Below, piece after piece: positions 52,201 through 61,607 of a DNA stretch of 64,000 nucleotides; within the stretch, counting starts at the first letter, position 1; each line of letters begins with the position of its first letter. Source of the DNA: Hypomesus transpacificus. Lineage: Eukaryota; Chordata; Actinopteri; Osmeriformes; Osmeridae. Both the position numbers and the translations under genes were made by a program. The DNA lies in contig NW_025813698.1 in NCBI RefSeq assembly GCF_021917145.1, forward strand, positions 596,501 through 660,500. The letters are read 5' to 3'. The notes beneath the pieces are model-generated. The model was not told where the DNA came from. It worked only from the letters and a program-made list of their open reading frames with translations, and did no database searches.

Positions 52201-55200
52201 GTGTGCTGACTCGGAGTTCCGTTGTGGCGACGGTCAATGCGTGCCTCACTCCTGGAGGTGCGATCACTCCCCCGACTGTGGCGATGGGAGTGATGAGGAC
52301 AACTGTGGTGAGACGACAACTGCAAGATTTGAAGCTTTGCCGCACTTCATTCTAATCACCAGAAGAGGGCGACAGTGTCCTTTTGTAGATTGACAAGTTT
52401 CTTCAACTACATTTGACTGTAACCGCAAGTCAATTCTGAGGTGTAGCTAAATTTGATTGAGATGTTTAAAAGAGGAAAAATAGACAAATTTGTATATGTA
52501 AGAGTAACTTGTATATGTAAATGTCGTTTTCTAACCCTAGCTACCACATACTCATTGCACCACAATACACTGGGTTCAGATGGCTGAATGGTTAGGGAAT
52601 CGGGCTATTAATCAGAAGGTTTCCAGTTAGATTCCCGGCCTTGCCAAATGACGTTGTGTCCTTGGGCAAGGCACTTCACTCTAATTGCCTCGGGGAATGT
52701 CCCTGTACTTTACTGTAAGTCGCTCTGGATAAGAGTGCCTGCTCAATGACTAAATGTAAATGTACTATACCATTTACAAATTGACAGTGTTGGCCTTAGT
52801 TTGAAAAAGTACTCAAATAAATGCTTCACCTAACGTGTATTACGTGTTTATTTAAGTGAATGCATAACTTTTTTAATAGCTTAACATACTCAATATTGAC
52901 TGACCTTGGGACTCTGTTTGCTGACGCATTTGAATAGACAATCTGTTGCCATGACCCCTAAGAACTGCATTCCAGAATCTGAATCAGAAGGGACTTCCTA
53001 GTCAAATCATTACCCAAAGTAGGCCTTCCTACCTTCTTTTCTCTGCACTTTAACATGTCCCTTTGTACCCTTGCAGATCAGAATGAGTGCCGTGTAAACA
53101 ACGGCGGCTGCTCTCACCTGTGTGTGGACATGCCTATGGGCTTCCTCTGTGACTGCCCCAGCGGTATGAGGCTGGTGAGAGACACCCACTGTGAGGGTGA
53201 GTGCTAGGTGGGAGAATGTTGGCTCTACAATGTGACCTGCAATATAGATTTTTTCTTTCTTCTGTTCATTGAAATGATTTACATTACATTTATTCATTTA
53301 GCAGGAGTCAGGTGGCTGAGCGGTTAGGGAATCAGGCTAGTAATCAGAAGGTCCCCGGATTGATTCCCCGCTGTGCCAAATGACGTTGTGTCCTTGGGCA
53401 AGGCACTTCACTCTACTTGCCCCAGGGAAATGTCCCTGTACCTACTGTAAGTCATTCTGGATAAGAGCGTCTGCTAAATGACTAAATGTACATGTAAAAT
53501 GTACATTTAGCAGATGCTTTTATCCAAAGCGACTTCCAAGAGAGAGCTTTCCAAAAAGTGCATAGGTCACTGATCATAAACAATGGAAACCGAAACATGA
53601 GCATACATTGTGATAAGCAACCAAGTGCCGACAGGAAGAAAGATAAGAGTAGGTAGTTAAACAAGTTACAAATTAAATGACATGAACCTCAAAAGTGCAA
53701 TAATGTACCTGTAGGAAAGCAAGCAACAATAATATAATTTACAGCGAGTACAAGTAGTTAACTCAGTTTCAACTAACCAACAAGTTACAACTAACCAACA
53801 AGTGCAACAAGTCCCTCAGTAAGTGTCATTGTGTTCCTGGAGGAAATAAACTAACATCGGATCCAACAAATCTTTCTTAAGTACCGTTGTACTCCCAGAA
53901 CAAGTGCGTCTTCAACCTTTTCTTGAAGGTGGGGAGACAAGTCGGTATCTCTGGAGGTGGGGAGATGATTCCACCATTGGGGGGCCAGACAGGAGAAGAG
54001 CTTGGGTTGGAGCGGGCGCTCTTGAGAGGTGCGACAACCAGACGGTTGTCAGAGGAAGACAGTAGGGGGTGTAAGGCTGGAGGAGAGACTTGATGTAGGC
54101 AGATTTAGCATGAAAAATGTCTCCTCCTTTTTTCTTTCAGAAATTGATATGTGCCTGGACATGGACGTGTGTGACCAACTGTGTGTTCATCATAATGGAA
54201 CCTTCATCTGTGATTGCCATGAGGGTTACATGATACGTCCAGGGACAGGAGAGTGCATGGCAGAAGGTGTGTTCCAAAGCATTGGCATATTTTCCCCTCC
54301 CTGATAATAATTGGATAAGGGTTAGGGTCAGCATGTGATAATAATATCTAGTTTTCTTCCTGCTTTGAGTGGTGTGACCCAATGCCAGCCGCAAGTTTGT
54401 TAACCTCTATTGGGAAGATGTCGACCAAGGGTCCGTTTTTTACAAAGTCTTGTGACAGATGCAGTTTGGGTTTGGATACGTGTGTACAAAGTACAAAGTA
54501 CATAAACTGATGCAAAATGAGGCGGGAAACTCGAAAATGGCAGGTGCTCTCCTGTCAGCACATTTTGGCCTGTAAATTCAAATTTGTGATTATTGTATTC
54601 TCAGAAATTCACAGAACGAGTTTCCTTTTTAAATACAGTATTACAACATACATCATTATCCTTGAAGGAGATCAATGGTGGGACTTGAGTTAATGGTTCT
54701 TTTAACTGTAAACAAAGTGTCTCATGAATGCCTTTACACAAGTGTTCAAGTTTTATCAGTAAAACAAACTAGACAAGATTCTGATTGGTGCGTGGTTGCA
54801 GGAGGTGTTGCCCAGCTTGTGTTTAGCAGTTCTGAGGGGCTTCGTCTGGTCAGCACTGCTGGATCGGAGTACAGGGAGCTATCCCCAGGCTCGCTGGGGC
54901 CTGGAGCAATGGCCGTCTTCGCAGCAAACCACACTCTCTACTGGGCCGGGCTGGGAAAAGGCTCTGTCTACAGGTATTACACCCTATAGGTATTGTCTGG
55001 GAGCTGACATGTGGGAACCGTTGTACCTAAGGAACCGTTGATGCGTGAACTTCCGTGTTTGGGTAAAGATTATTCATTACATGGACTGTTTGAAATGGAA
55101 TTCAGTGTGTGCATGTGACTCATGCCTGTTTGTTCTACAGGATACCTATGGATGGAATCTCTAAAAAGCCTGTTCTGTTGTCACAAGGCCATGGCGCTGT

Positions 55201-57296
55201 GCTGGGATTGGCTGTGGACTGGGTCCGTGAGCTACTCTATCTGACCAATGCAAACAGTCACTCAGTGAATGTTGCTGCATTGGACGGTTCTTCACAGCGT
55301 CTTCTGGTTGGAGGGTTGGACAGGCCAACCGGGGTGGCTGTGGAGCCGTTACTAGGGTAAATAAATCCGATGCTCCAATGATCCATGATGATTACAGTGA
55401 AAAAAAAGTATTTTTCTCTTTTAATATGTCTTGTGTGCCGTATACATGTTCATATTACATGACAGCAGAAATAAGGTCCTTTAAGTACAGCTGTCCTCTC
55501 CCCAGTCTCGTCTTCTGGGCTGACAGTGGAACCTCCCCCAGGATTGAACGAGCCACCCTGGACGGACATAACAGGACAGTGCTGGTGACCTCAGTCATCC
55601 GGAACCCAGTTGCCATTTCGCTGGGTTGGTTGGACTACATTTAACAGTTAAACTACAGCAGTTTATATGTAGGTCTAAGGGAGATGGAGGCATCCACGGC
55701 AAGCAAGGAGGCTCTTTTGTAGCTTTTATGGAAAACTTATCAATTAACTCATCTTATCAATGGAAAAACAGATTAAGCAATATTGTATTAGGCGCCTCAT
55801 TGAGACCCCCTCCTCCCTACCACACACACACACGCGTATGTGTATATATATATATATATGTGTATATGTATGTAAGAAACAACTTTCTATGTCACACAGA
55901 TGGGCCACGGCTGCTTCTGTTCTGGGCTGATGCGGGGATGCGCACCATTTCCAGAATTGACTTTGAAGGGCGTCATCGGAAAACAGTGGTTGAATCGAAT
56001 GGATACCTGGACAAGCCCTTTGGCTTAGCGGTGTTTGAGGTAAAATTGACCGGAACGCTAGACGATTCCAACATAAGAGTATTAGTCCATTAAAAGCCTT
56101 GAACCAGAAAGTAACCTTAACCCACTTTCACTACTACTAATTAAATGAACTGATCATGTATTGCATTCCTGTATGACAGGGACGTGTGTATTGGAGTGAA
56201 TCAACGACACAGTCTATCTGTTCAGCTGAAAAACACAATGGCAGTCACTTTCGCGTCCTTCTTCACAATATAAAATCTCCAGGAGGATTAGTACTTCTAC
56301 ATCCAGTACTACAATCCAAAGGTGGGGGTTTATAACTGCCTTCTGTCTCGAAGACTCACAGGCACACGGTTTACAAAATGTCCTCTGTTTAAATATTTGA
56401 TGTAAATGTATTTACCTGCAGACTGCAGTCATTAAAACGGTAAGCGAGGCTGCAATGCTTCAAGAGAATTAAGTCGTCATTTAATGTAGAGTGATTAAAC
56501 AGAATGATTCATCAAGACACCTCGACAAGGAAACACCTGAATTAACAGATTCTAATTGATCAACTTTTATTCCCCTGCTCCCGTTTCAGAATCAGTTGTT
56601 TCTCATCCAGTTCCAAATCCGGTTCTGTCAGATCACACCTTTGCTGGAATCCTTGCGGTTATTGGTGGGTCTGATGTTTAATTTAAAGTTTGGAAGAGAG
56701 AAAAAAAAAATATATATATTGTCTGTCATCTAGGAATGCTGAGGCAAGTTGGGCGCAAGCTAAACGATGGAGAGGTATAAGATGTGAAAATTCCATTGGA
56801 TTGAATTTGTGATGTTTGCTCTTCCACCCAGCCCTGCTGAGTGTGCTACTGGTGGGACTGATCCTGTGGTGGGGGAGAGAGTTTAGCCCCTCCAGAACCC
56901 TCATCCTTCAAGACTTCTCTCTGAAGGAGTCCCAGGACCCCCTCATCCACATGCCAGCCAGATGCCCTCAAACATGTCCTATCAAGGTACCGAATGTGAA
57001 GGTGTTCTCACAATGTAGACTCCTTCATATCTACGATAGTCAGCTGGTCTTTTCACTTATGATTTGATTCGCCTTTACAGTGGGCTGTAGTCGATAGGTC
57101 GTCAATTTCCGTGTATTTGACTTCATGTTTCTAAGATTTGACTCGTAAGAAAGTACTTCTGTTGAATGTCACATCAGCTACATCTCGTGACCTCGTCACA
57201 GCAGCCCTCTGGTAAAAGGCTTAACTGGTGAGCAGGCTCTTTTTCTATTGCCCCCCTCAGGACACACTCCTTCAGCTGGACTCGGACCACGACTGA
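49274..57296 (+). CDS. LDL-receptor-family membrane receptor (Lrp13-like, at the CD320 position)
   Basis: Family members bind and internalise lipoproteins, vitellogenin or carrier proteins. Exons used: 49274-49334, 49618-49749, 51933-52307, 53077-53196, 54141-54266, 54802-54973, 55141-55356, 55506-55624, 55900-56039, 56180-56321, 56590-56664, 56832-56986, 57261-57296; all phases fit, giving 622 residues. Domains: signal peptide 1-19; LDLa1 30-64; LDLa2-4 69-189; two EGF modules 190-271 ([19 protein letters not shown]); YWTD-type propeller 272-534 with LYWAG, LYLTN, VFWAD, LFWAD, VYWSE; short stalk; membrane span about 552-573; 49-residue tail without NPxY. The EGF module that normally follows the propeller is missing. 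One more phase-compatible degenerate LDLa exon (51413-51496) may be included. It may correspond to the teleost vitellogenin receptor Lrp13, to CD320 (same neighbours in human), or to both; the sequence alone does not decide. Receptor class is firm, name is not. Confidence 0.85.
49797..50390. mobile_element. DNA transposon remnant with CAGTGTTTCCCACA termini
   Basis: The left end cagtgtttcccaca (49797) and the right end tgtgggaaacactg (to 50390) are inverted repeats. TTCTT flanks both sides (49792-49796 and 50391-50395), a probable 5-bp target duplication or part of one. About 594 bp with no transposase-like frame, so non-autonomous. It contains a 24-nt G run and lies in the first large receptor intron. 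The end sequence resembles hAT elements, but a 5-bp repeat is short for hAT, so the class is left open. Confidence 0.65.
49822..49845. repeat. poly-G run (24 nt)
   Basis: Longest C/G homopolymer in the window, inside the transposon remnant just after its left terminal repeat. Confidence 0.9.
50638..50706 (+). pseudogene. decayed LDLa exon in receptor intron
   Basis: Following an acceptor (tgttttagcag) the bases give RRCSEL then a stop in one frame, and [17 protein letters not shown] in another. Together these are the first four Cys and spacing of an LDLa repeat, broken by a frame-shifting deletion. The DC-DGSDE-C end that binds calcium is gone, and gtgtcg follows directly. LDLa exons here are phase-symmetric, so skipping it keeps the gene in frame. 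Confidence 0.6.
51413..51496 (+). other. degenerate LDLa exon, possibly still spliced
   Basis: An acceptor at gctgccag, 84 bp, and a donor gcg|gtaagc give a phase-1/phase-1 exon that fits the receptor frame. It reads [19 protein letters not shown], the second half of an LDLa repeat lacking the fifth Cys. The upstream text [17 protein letters not shown] resembles a first half whose second and third Cys are lost. Either an eroding repeat or a dead exon; it adds 28 residues if used. Confidence 0.4.
52571..52762 (+). mobile_element. tRNA-derived SINE, copy E (receptor intron)
   Basis: Forward copy: gggttcagatggctgaatgg head, ccttgggcaaggcacttcac body, ctctggataagagtgcctgc tail ending in aaatgtaaatgta. 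It lies between the triple-LDLa exon and the first EGF exon. Confidence 0.85.
53305..53491 (+). mobile_element. tRNA-derived SINE, copy F, nested in another repeat
   Basis: Forward full-length copy from gagtcaggtggctgagcgg to the gcgtctgctaaatgactaaa tail. The left flank, ttacatttattcatttagca, looks like the head of the dispersed repeat that continues to the right, so the SINE probably landed in that repeat. Confidence 0.85.
53492..54100 (+). repeat. dispersed repeat, about 0.6 kb
   Basis: Begins tacatttagcagatgctttt with a hairpin-like ttatccaaagcgacttcc. It continues through text such as gcataggtcactgatcat and gtgcgtcttcaaccttttct and ends near the second EGF exon. A second, reversed piece of the same sequence is at 58318-58412, showing it is multicopy. 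No coding frame; class not assigned. Confidence 0.65.
55837..55873. repeat. TA-rich microsatellite in receptor intron
   Basis: gtgtatatatatatatatat followed by gtgtatatgtatgt, about 25 bp before the acceptor of the exon at 55900. Confidence 0.8.
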
Positions 57297-57870
57297 GTCC
57301 TGGTGTTGAGTACCGTCCTACACCACCATGCCTCTGAGGGACTTGTCCTCCTGCTGCGTGCCTGATGAGACGAAACAGCAAAGGTTAAGGTTTCCCAGAT
57401 TCGTTAAGAAGCTCTTGACGCTCAGAGCTTCTTTGGAGCGTTCTAAGAACCCTCTAGAAACGCTCTTAGAACGCTCCTAAGAAGCTGTTAGCGTTAAGAG
57501 CTTCTTAACGAATCTGGGAAAGCCGGCCAAGGAGAATTCTTGCACCTATTCCCAGTCCTCCTACCAGACCTCTTATCTTTTCCTTGGATAACAAGGCCCT
57601 GGAACACCTCTAGGACCAATTCCAACCGAATTATAAAGTTATTATGTTGTGGTTTGACAAAGAAACAAATATGCTGTTTTCTGTAGTTGTTTTTGACTAG
57701 AATTTCTTGCATATAGAGTTTAATTGAAAGTCAATCGTGCCGGGAATGGTTTTGTGTGATCGGTTTGTTTCTTGGTTGGTGTCCTCGACTTTGTTTAGAA
57801 CAGTCTGAACACAAATTGTATAATCACTCTCTTGATAATACTTCAGCTTTTGTGCTGATTAAATTATTAC
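57297..57870 (+). other. receptor 3' UTR
   Basis: Sequence after the TGA at 57294-57296 down to ATTAAA at 57858-57863. It includes the foldback element at 57391-57521. A further AATAAA-like hexamer near 58,050 could extend the transcript. Confidence 0.5.
57391..57521. mobile_element. 131-bp foldback (near-perfect palindrome) element
   Basis: The first 26 bases (tttcccagattcgttaagaa and six more) are exactly the reverse complement of the last 26, and pairing continues with few mismatches toward the centre near ccctctagaaacg. The motif gaagctcttaacg recurs inside. The whole unit can form one long hairpin. It looks like a short foldback MITE and lies in the inferred receptor 3' UTR. Confidence 0.75.
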
Positions 57871-59095
57871 AGGCAACGTAAGATGCATATCAGTTGAATC
57901 TAGAACCTGCTGAACAATTTGTTTAATGTGTATGAGCTCATATTTATTTTTGAAGATGGTTTTTCTTTGTACGCAGTGAATGCCAGTCAATGCCTACCTC
58001 GTTGAAAGAGTACACCCTGTAAACAAAGCAATAATATATTTGTCATTCAAAATAATAAAATATTGAATTGATAAAAAATCTTTAATTCTTATATTCCTAA
58101 AATCAGGGTTCCTGTGTGGTCTTAAAAAGTCTAAAATTCTGAACTTTAAATTTAAGGCTTTAAAACGTATAAAAAATGGGGGTGGGGGAGGGTTGGACTT
58201 GGACCCCCCCAAAAGAGGTAAAAACAACAGGTCGGGTCAATACATTTATATATCGTTCTTACCTGTAGTAGTAAATATTACTTTACGCCCTGGAGAAGGA
58301 GCTGACAATGTTTTTGGGGCTATCTCGTTGTTTACGATCATTGACCTATGCACTTTTTGTAAAGTTCTGTCTTGGAAGTCGCTTTGGATAAATAGTCTGC
58401 TAAATGAATAAATGTAACTGCCATGTCACCAAAAGATTAGCTAGTCAGCAATGTTGTTCTGCTTATAGACTTTGTGTTTGTGATCCTACCTTGTGTATTT
58501 ATTTATATTTAAGACGAAAGGGGCAGCAATGAGACATTTAGAGAGAAGAATATCCACTTCTGGTGTGGTGATAAAAATAGACTTCTTTACAAAAGAGCTG
58601 AAGGATTTGGACTCGAGGGGGCCTCTAATGCACACAATAGTTCAACTGAGTGTGTGTTGAAAGGGGAACAGGAAATCATGTGATGGAATAAAGGAGTTTT
58701 CCTTAACATTTAGTTTATTTTGTCATACAGACCTTGTGAGTAACCAGAGTAAGTTTCAGGCATGTAACACTTTCTTTGTCAGAGTTAGCAGGGGGTGCAT
58801 TGGATTTACATCAAATGGAAAACAAGACCTTCCATGAAATGCTCTCCCCTATGCATACATTGTTTCCCCTTCTACCCCAGCATGTACATTTAATAGCATG
58901 CATTGTGTATGTATAGGTTGGACAGGTCTGAAAACAGAATAGTTAATGGTGGGGGATTATTATGTTTTATTTTTTCATTTATTTAATTGACTTAAACAAT
59001 AAGAGTAATATTTCCTATTTAAAAAAAGGATTTGATGGTGAGAAATTATTTTGATGCTGATACATAGAGGTTTTATAGTAGTTTACTTGTCTTTC
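57871..59095. other. intergenic stretch after the receptor
   Basis: AT-rich with no recognised exon. The only feature seen is the reversed repeat fragment at 58318-58412. Confidence 0.5.
58318..58412 (-). repeat. fragment of the dispersed repeat (reverse)
   Basis: Reverse complement of the head of the repeat at 53492: the + strand reads acgatcattgacctatgcac, then cttggaagtcgctttggata, then tctgctaaatgaataaatg. About 95 bp, truncated. Confidence 0.7.
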
Positions 59096-59635
59096 GCATT
59101 CCTGTATGACAGGGACGTGTGTATTGGGGTGAAGCAACGACAGTCTATCTGTTCAGCTGAAAAACTCAATGGCAGTCGCTTTCGCGTCCTTCTTCACAAT
59201 ATAAAATCTCCAGGAGGATTAGTACTTGTACATCCAGTACTACAATCCAAAGGTGGGGGTTTATAACTGCCATCTGTCTCGAAGACTCACAGGCACATGG
59301 TTTACAAAATGTCCTCTGTTCACGTCAAATATTTGAGTGATTAAACAGAATGATTCATCAAGACAAAGAAACACCTGATTTAACAGATTCTAATTGATCA
59401 ACTTCAAACTTTCGGTTTCAGAATCAGTTGTTTCTCATCCAGTTCCAAATCCGGTTCTGTCAGATCACACCTTTGCTGGACTCCTTGCGGTTATTGGTGG
59501 GTCTGATGTTTAATTGAAAGTCTGGAAGAGAGGGAGAAAAAAAAAGAATATTGTCTGTCATCTAGGAATGCTGAGGTAAGTTGGGCACAAGCTAAACGAT
59601 GGAGAGATATAAGATGTGAAAATTCCATTGAATTA
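59096..59635 (+). pseudogene. broken duplicate of two receptor exons
   Basis: Closely matches 56163-56803 over its length, with an intron deletion of roughly 85 bp. It carries the last propeller-blade exon (59113-59253) and the stalk/membrane exon (59422-59496). A 2-bp deletion in caacgacagtc (caacgacacagtc in the gene) shifts the frame and brings a TGA about a dozen codons later. The next exon, with the rest of the membrane span, is absent. Splice-site sequences are kept. Non-functional as a receptor part. Confidence 0.8.
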
Positions 59636-59639
59636 CTAT

Positions 59640-61260
59640 ACTCGTAGGCTAATTGATACATTAGTATAAAGAGTCATGTGAAATACTTTGAACCTGCTGA
59701 ACAAAATAAGTTCATTTTGGTCATCATAGCTGGGGAATATTTCCTCAGAATGCGATGTCGTGGAGCAAGAATGTTGCTTTGGGTTCGTTAATATACGGTT
59801 TGAATGACGAGTTTTAAGGATTTTGTGTTTAGAATAACATCTGTTAATAACACAGATAACCGACATTCTTCTCTTGAATTATATAACAAAGAAAGTATAA
59901 TGTGAGACATCTGTCTCCCCTACGCTGGTTGCGACATCAAGACGAAATCCTTCACTTTTTGACTCTGATTGGTTCGCGCACGCTCCCGCTTGGGGGTCTC
60001 AAGGAAGCCGTGCATCTGATGGCACAACACCAGAAAGGCGGAGGCAGCAGGATTGGCTGGAACCATCCTGTGTCGCACTAAGGAATGCAGAGTGCCGTGA
60101 TATCCTGTTTAGATATCCTGCCCTGCTAGGAAGGTGTGCCCCGACTGCATGATATGAAGAGATGCTCACGACGCAATAGGTCTTGGAATCTCCTCCGCTG
60201 GTCGTGTCAGGCAGCCGCAGTCCATGTCAAACGCACCTTTTGCTTCTCCCGGCTGTCTCCTTCTTCCTCCTCCTACTCTCCCAGGGCGTGAGAATCCTGA
60301 ATGAAAATCCTGAATGAAAAAATATATATAAAGATTTTTTGACAGTGATTTTATTTTAGAGCACATCGGGCCAACAACAGGAAAACAAAAATATATTGAA
60401 ATATATTGGAACTACTCATGCGACAGTTTTGGCGCTCAAGATAACAGAGGGTTGGTTCGCCCATGCAGGAAACCACAAAGCAGGAAACCACAAAAGTTAA
60501 GGCCGCCACTGCCAAGGCCGCCACTGCTCACAAGAGATAGACTAAGTGGAAATGCATATACCGAGTCTGAAGTGGCGTGTGCTTTCATGGCACTGTCTTA
60601 TGCAAAGCATGCAATCTGGTTCGCTGGCTGGTAGCCTAGGCCTATATGTGCATTTTTATGACGTTTAATAGCCATGTCAACTGCATACACCAGACAGTAA
60701 ACGTTATGTAATTATTAGCCTACCCTGGTGGCTGAGTTTCACACTCATTGCTGTTGCCGGGCTGGGGGTCAGACGTAGCGTCCTCTTCAACACGCTTCGC
60801 CACAATCCAAATGAGGATAGTTTTGACAGCTTTGCCACCCTTACATCTTGCTCTTTTCGTTCCTTCTGGAGCCACTTTTATGTTAAAGGGCATGGCATGG
60901 GGTAGCCTAATTCGCTTCAAAACGCTAATGCAACACAACTGTAGTATCCCAACAACTGTCTGTGGTATTCCAACAACTGGATGGGAACAATCGTGTGTGG
61001 GTGGGCGGGAATCTTTGACAACAATATTACCCAGACATACTTGCTATTTTTCGAGGGCAATATTACTTAATAAAAACAACATTTGTTTAATTCAGCAAAA
61101 GGCAAATGAGGAAAAATTAATTGTTTGCTGTTGTTAACACTGACTGTTTTTAAAATGTTTATTGGGCAGGTGATAGCTCATAATTCTGAATAACTGACAC
61201 CATAATTGAGAAATGTTTGCGAATTGATAAGACTGGATCATGTGTAAACCTCAATTGGCG
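59640..61260. other. region without a confident gene
   Basis: Two inverted CCAAT boxes (gattggttcg near 59,970; gattggctgg near 60,050) and a GC-richer patch at 60,000-60,290 suggest a promoter. On the - strand there is a small frame MDCGCLTRPAEEIPRPIAS at 60222-60166. Short tandem units occur at 60,466-60,531 (ccgccactgc twice). No family was recognised. Confidence 0.35.
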
Positions 61261-61261
61261 G

Positions 61262-61412
61262 TATTACAGCGGTGCAAGGGGCCCAGTCAGATTGCCTTAA
61301 GGTGCCCGGTCAGGTTGTTTCACTTTTACGGTGAGATCGAGGACGGGCCCCCTTTCGCCACGGGCCCTAGTGCAGCTGCACTCCTTGCACTCCCTATAGT
61401 TACGCCACTGAT
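61262..61412. repeat. dispersed repeat ending in cctatagttacgccactg
   Basis: GGGCCC-rich segment with ctagtgcagctgcactcctt followed by gcactccctatagttacgcc and actg. This type of terminal sequence (cagtggcgtaactatagg on the other strand) recurs in fish genomes as a non-autonomous DNA element. The left end is uncertain. Confidence 0.5.
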
Positions 61413-61432
61413 TTAACTTATCCCCTTTTCAG

Positions 61433-61607
61433 CAAAAGGTGCGCGCGGGGAAAAAACGAGCTACCGGTCTTTATTGCATGACTACATCTTACGATGAAAC
61501 ACTTAAAAGCGGTCATATTTTAGAGAAGTGGTGGAAGTGTGACACAAGTGCAGGCTACCCGTTTCCCGACTTCATAACACACGACAGAAAGGATATAATT
61601 TTGAAGG
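61433..61607 (+). other. possible exon of unknown gene
   Basis: An acceptor-like ccccttttcag precedes an open frame with an internal ATG at 61478 (MTTSYDETLKSGHILEKWW) that ends at ttttgaag|gtaggc, a fair donor, in phase 0. About 43 codons from the ATG. Composition is coding-like with no low complexity. No family is recognised and no partner exon was found within the remaining 2.4 kb, so this is only a candidate. Confidence 0.25.

Noticed and set aside
51863-52393. Long reverse-strand frames over the triple-LDLa exon
   Set aside because: They are shadows of a GC-rich coding exon and have no family motif. The + frame has regular LDLa cysteines.
49274-57296. LDLR, VLDLR or LRP8 itself
   Set aside because: Too few LDLa repeats, no third EGF module, no Ser/Thr-rich stalk and no NPxY tail.
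57196-57381. - strand 61-codon frame at the receptor end
   Set aside because: Overlaps the last coding exon and 3' UTR on the other strand, with no start context, motif or splice support.
59096-59635. An additional receptor gene downstream
   Set aside because: Only two exons are present, the first is frameshifted and no LDLa or EGF exons precede it; annotated as a broken duplicate.
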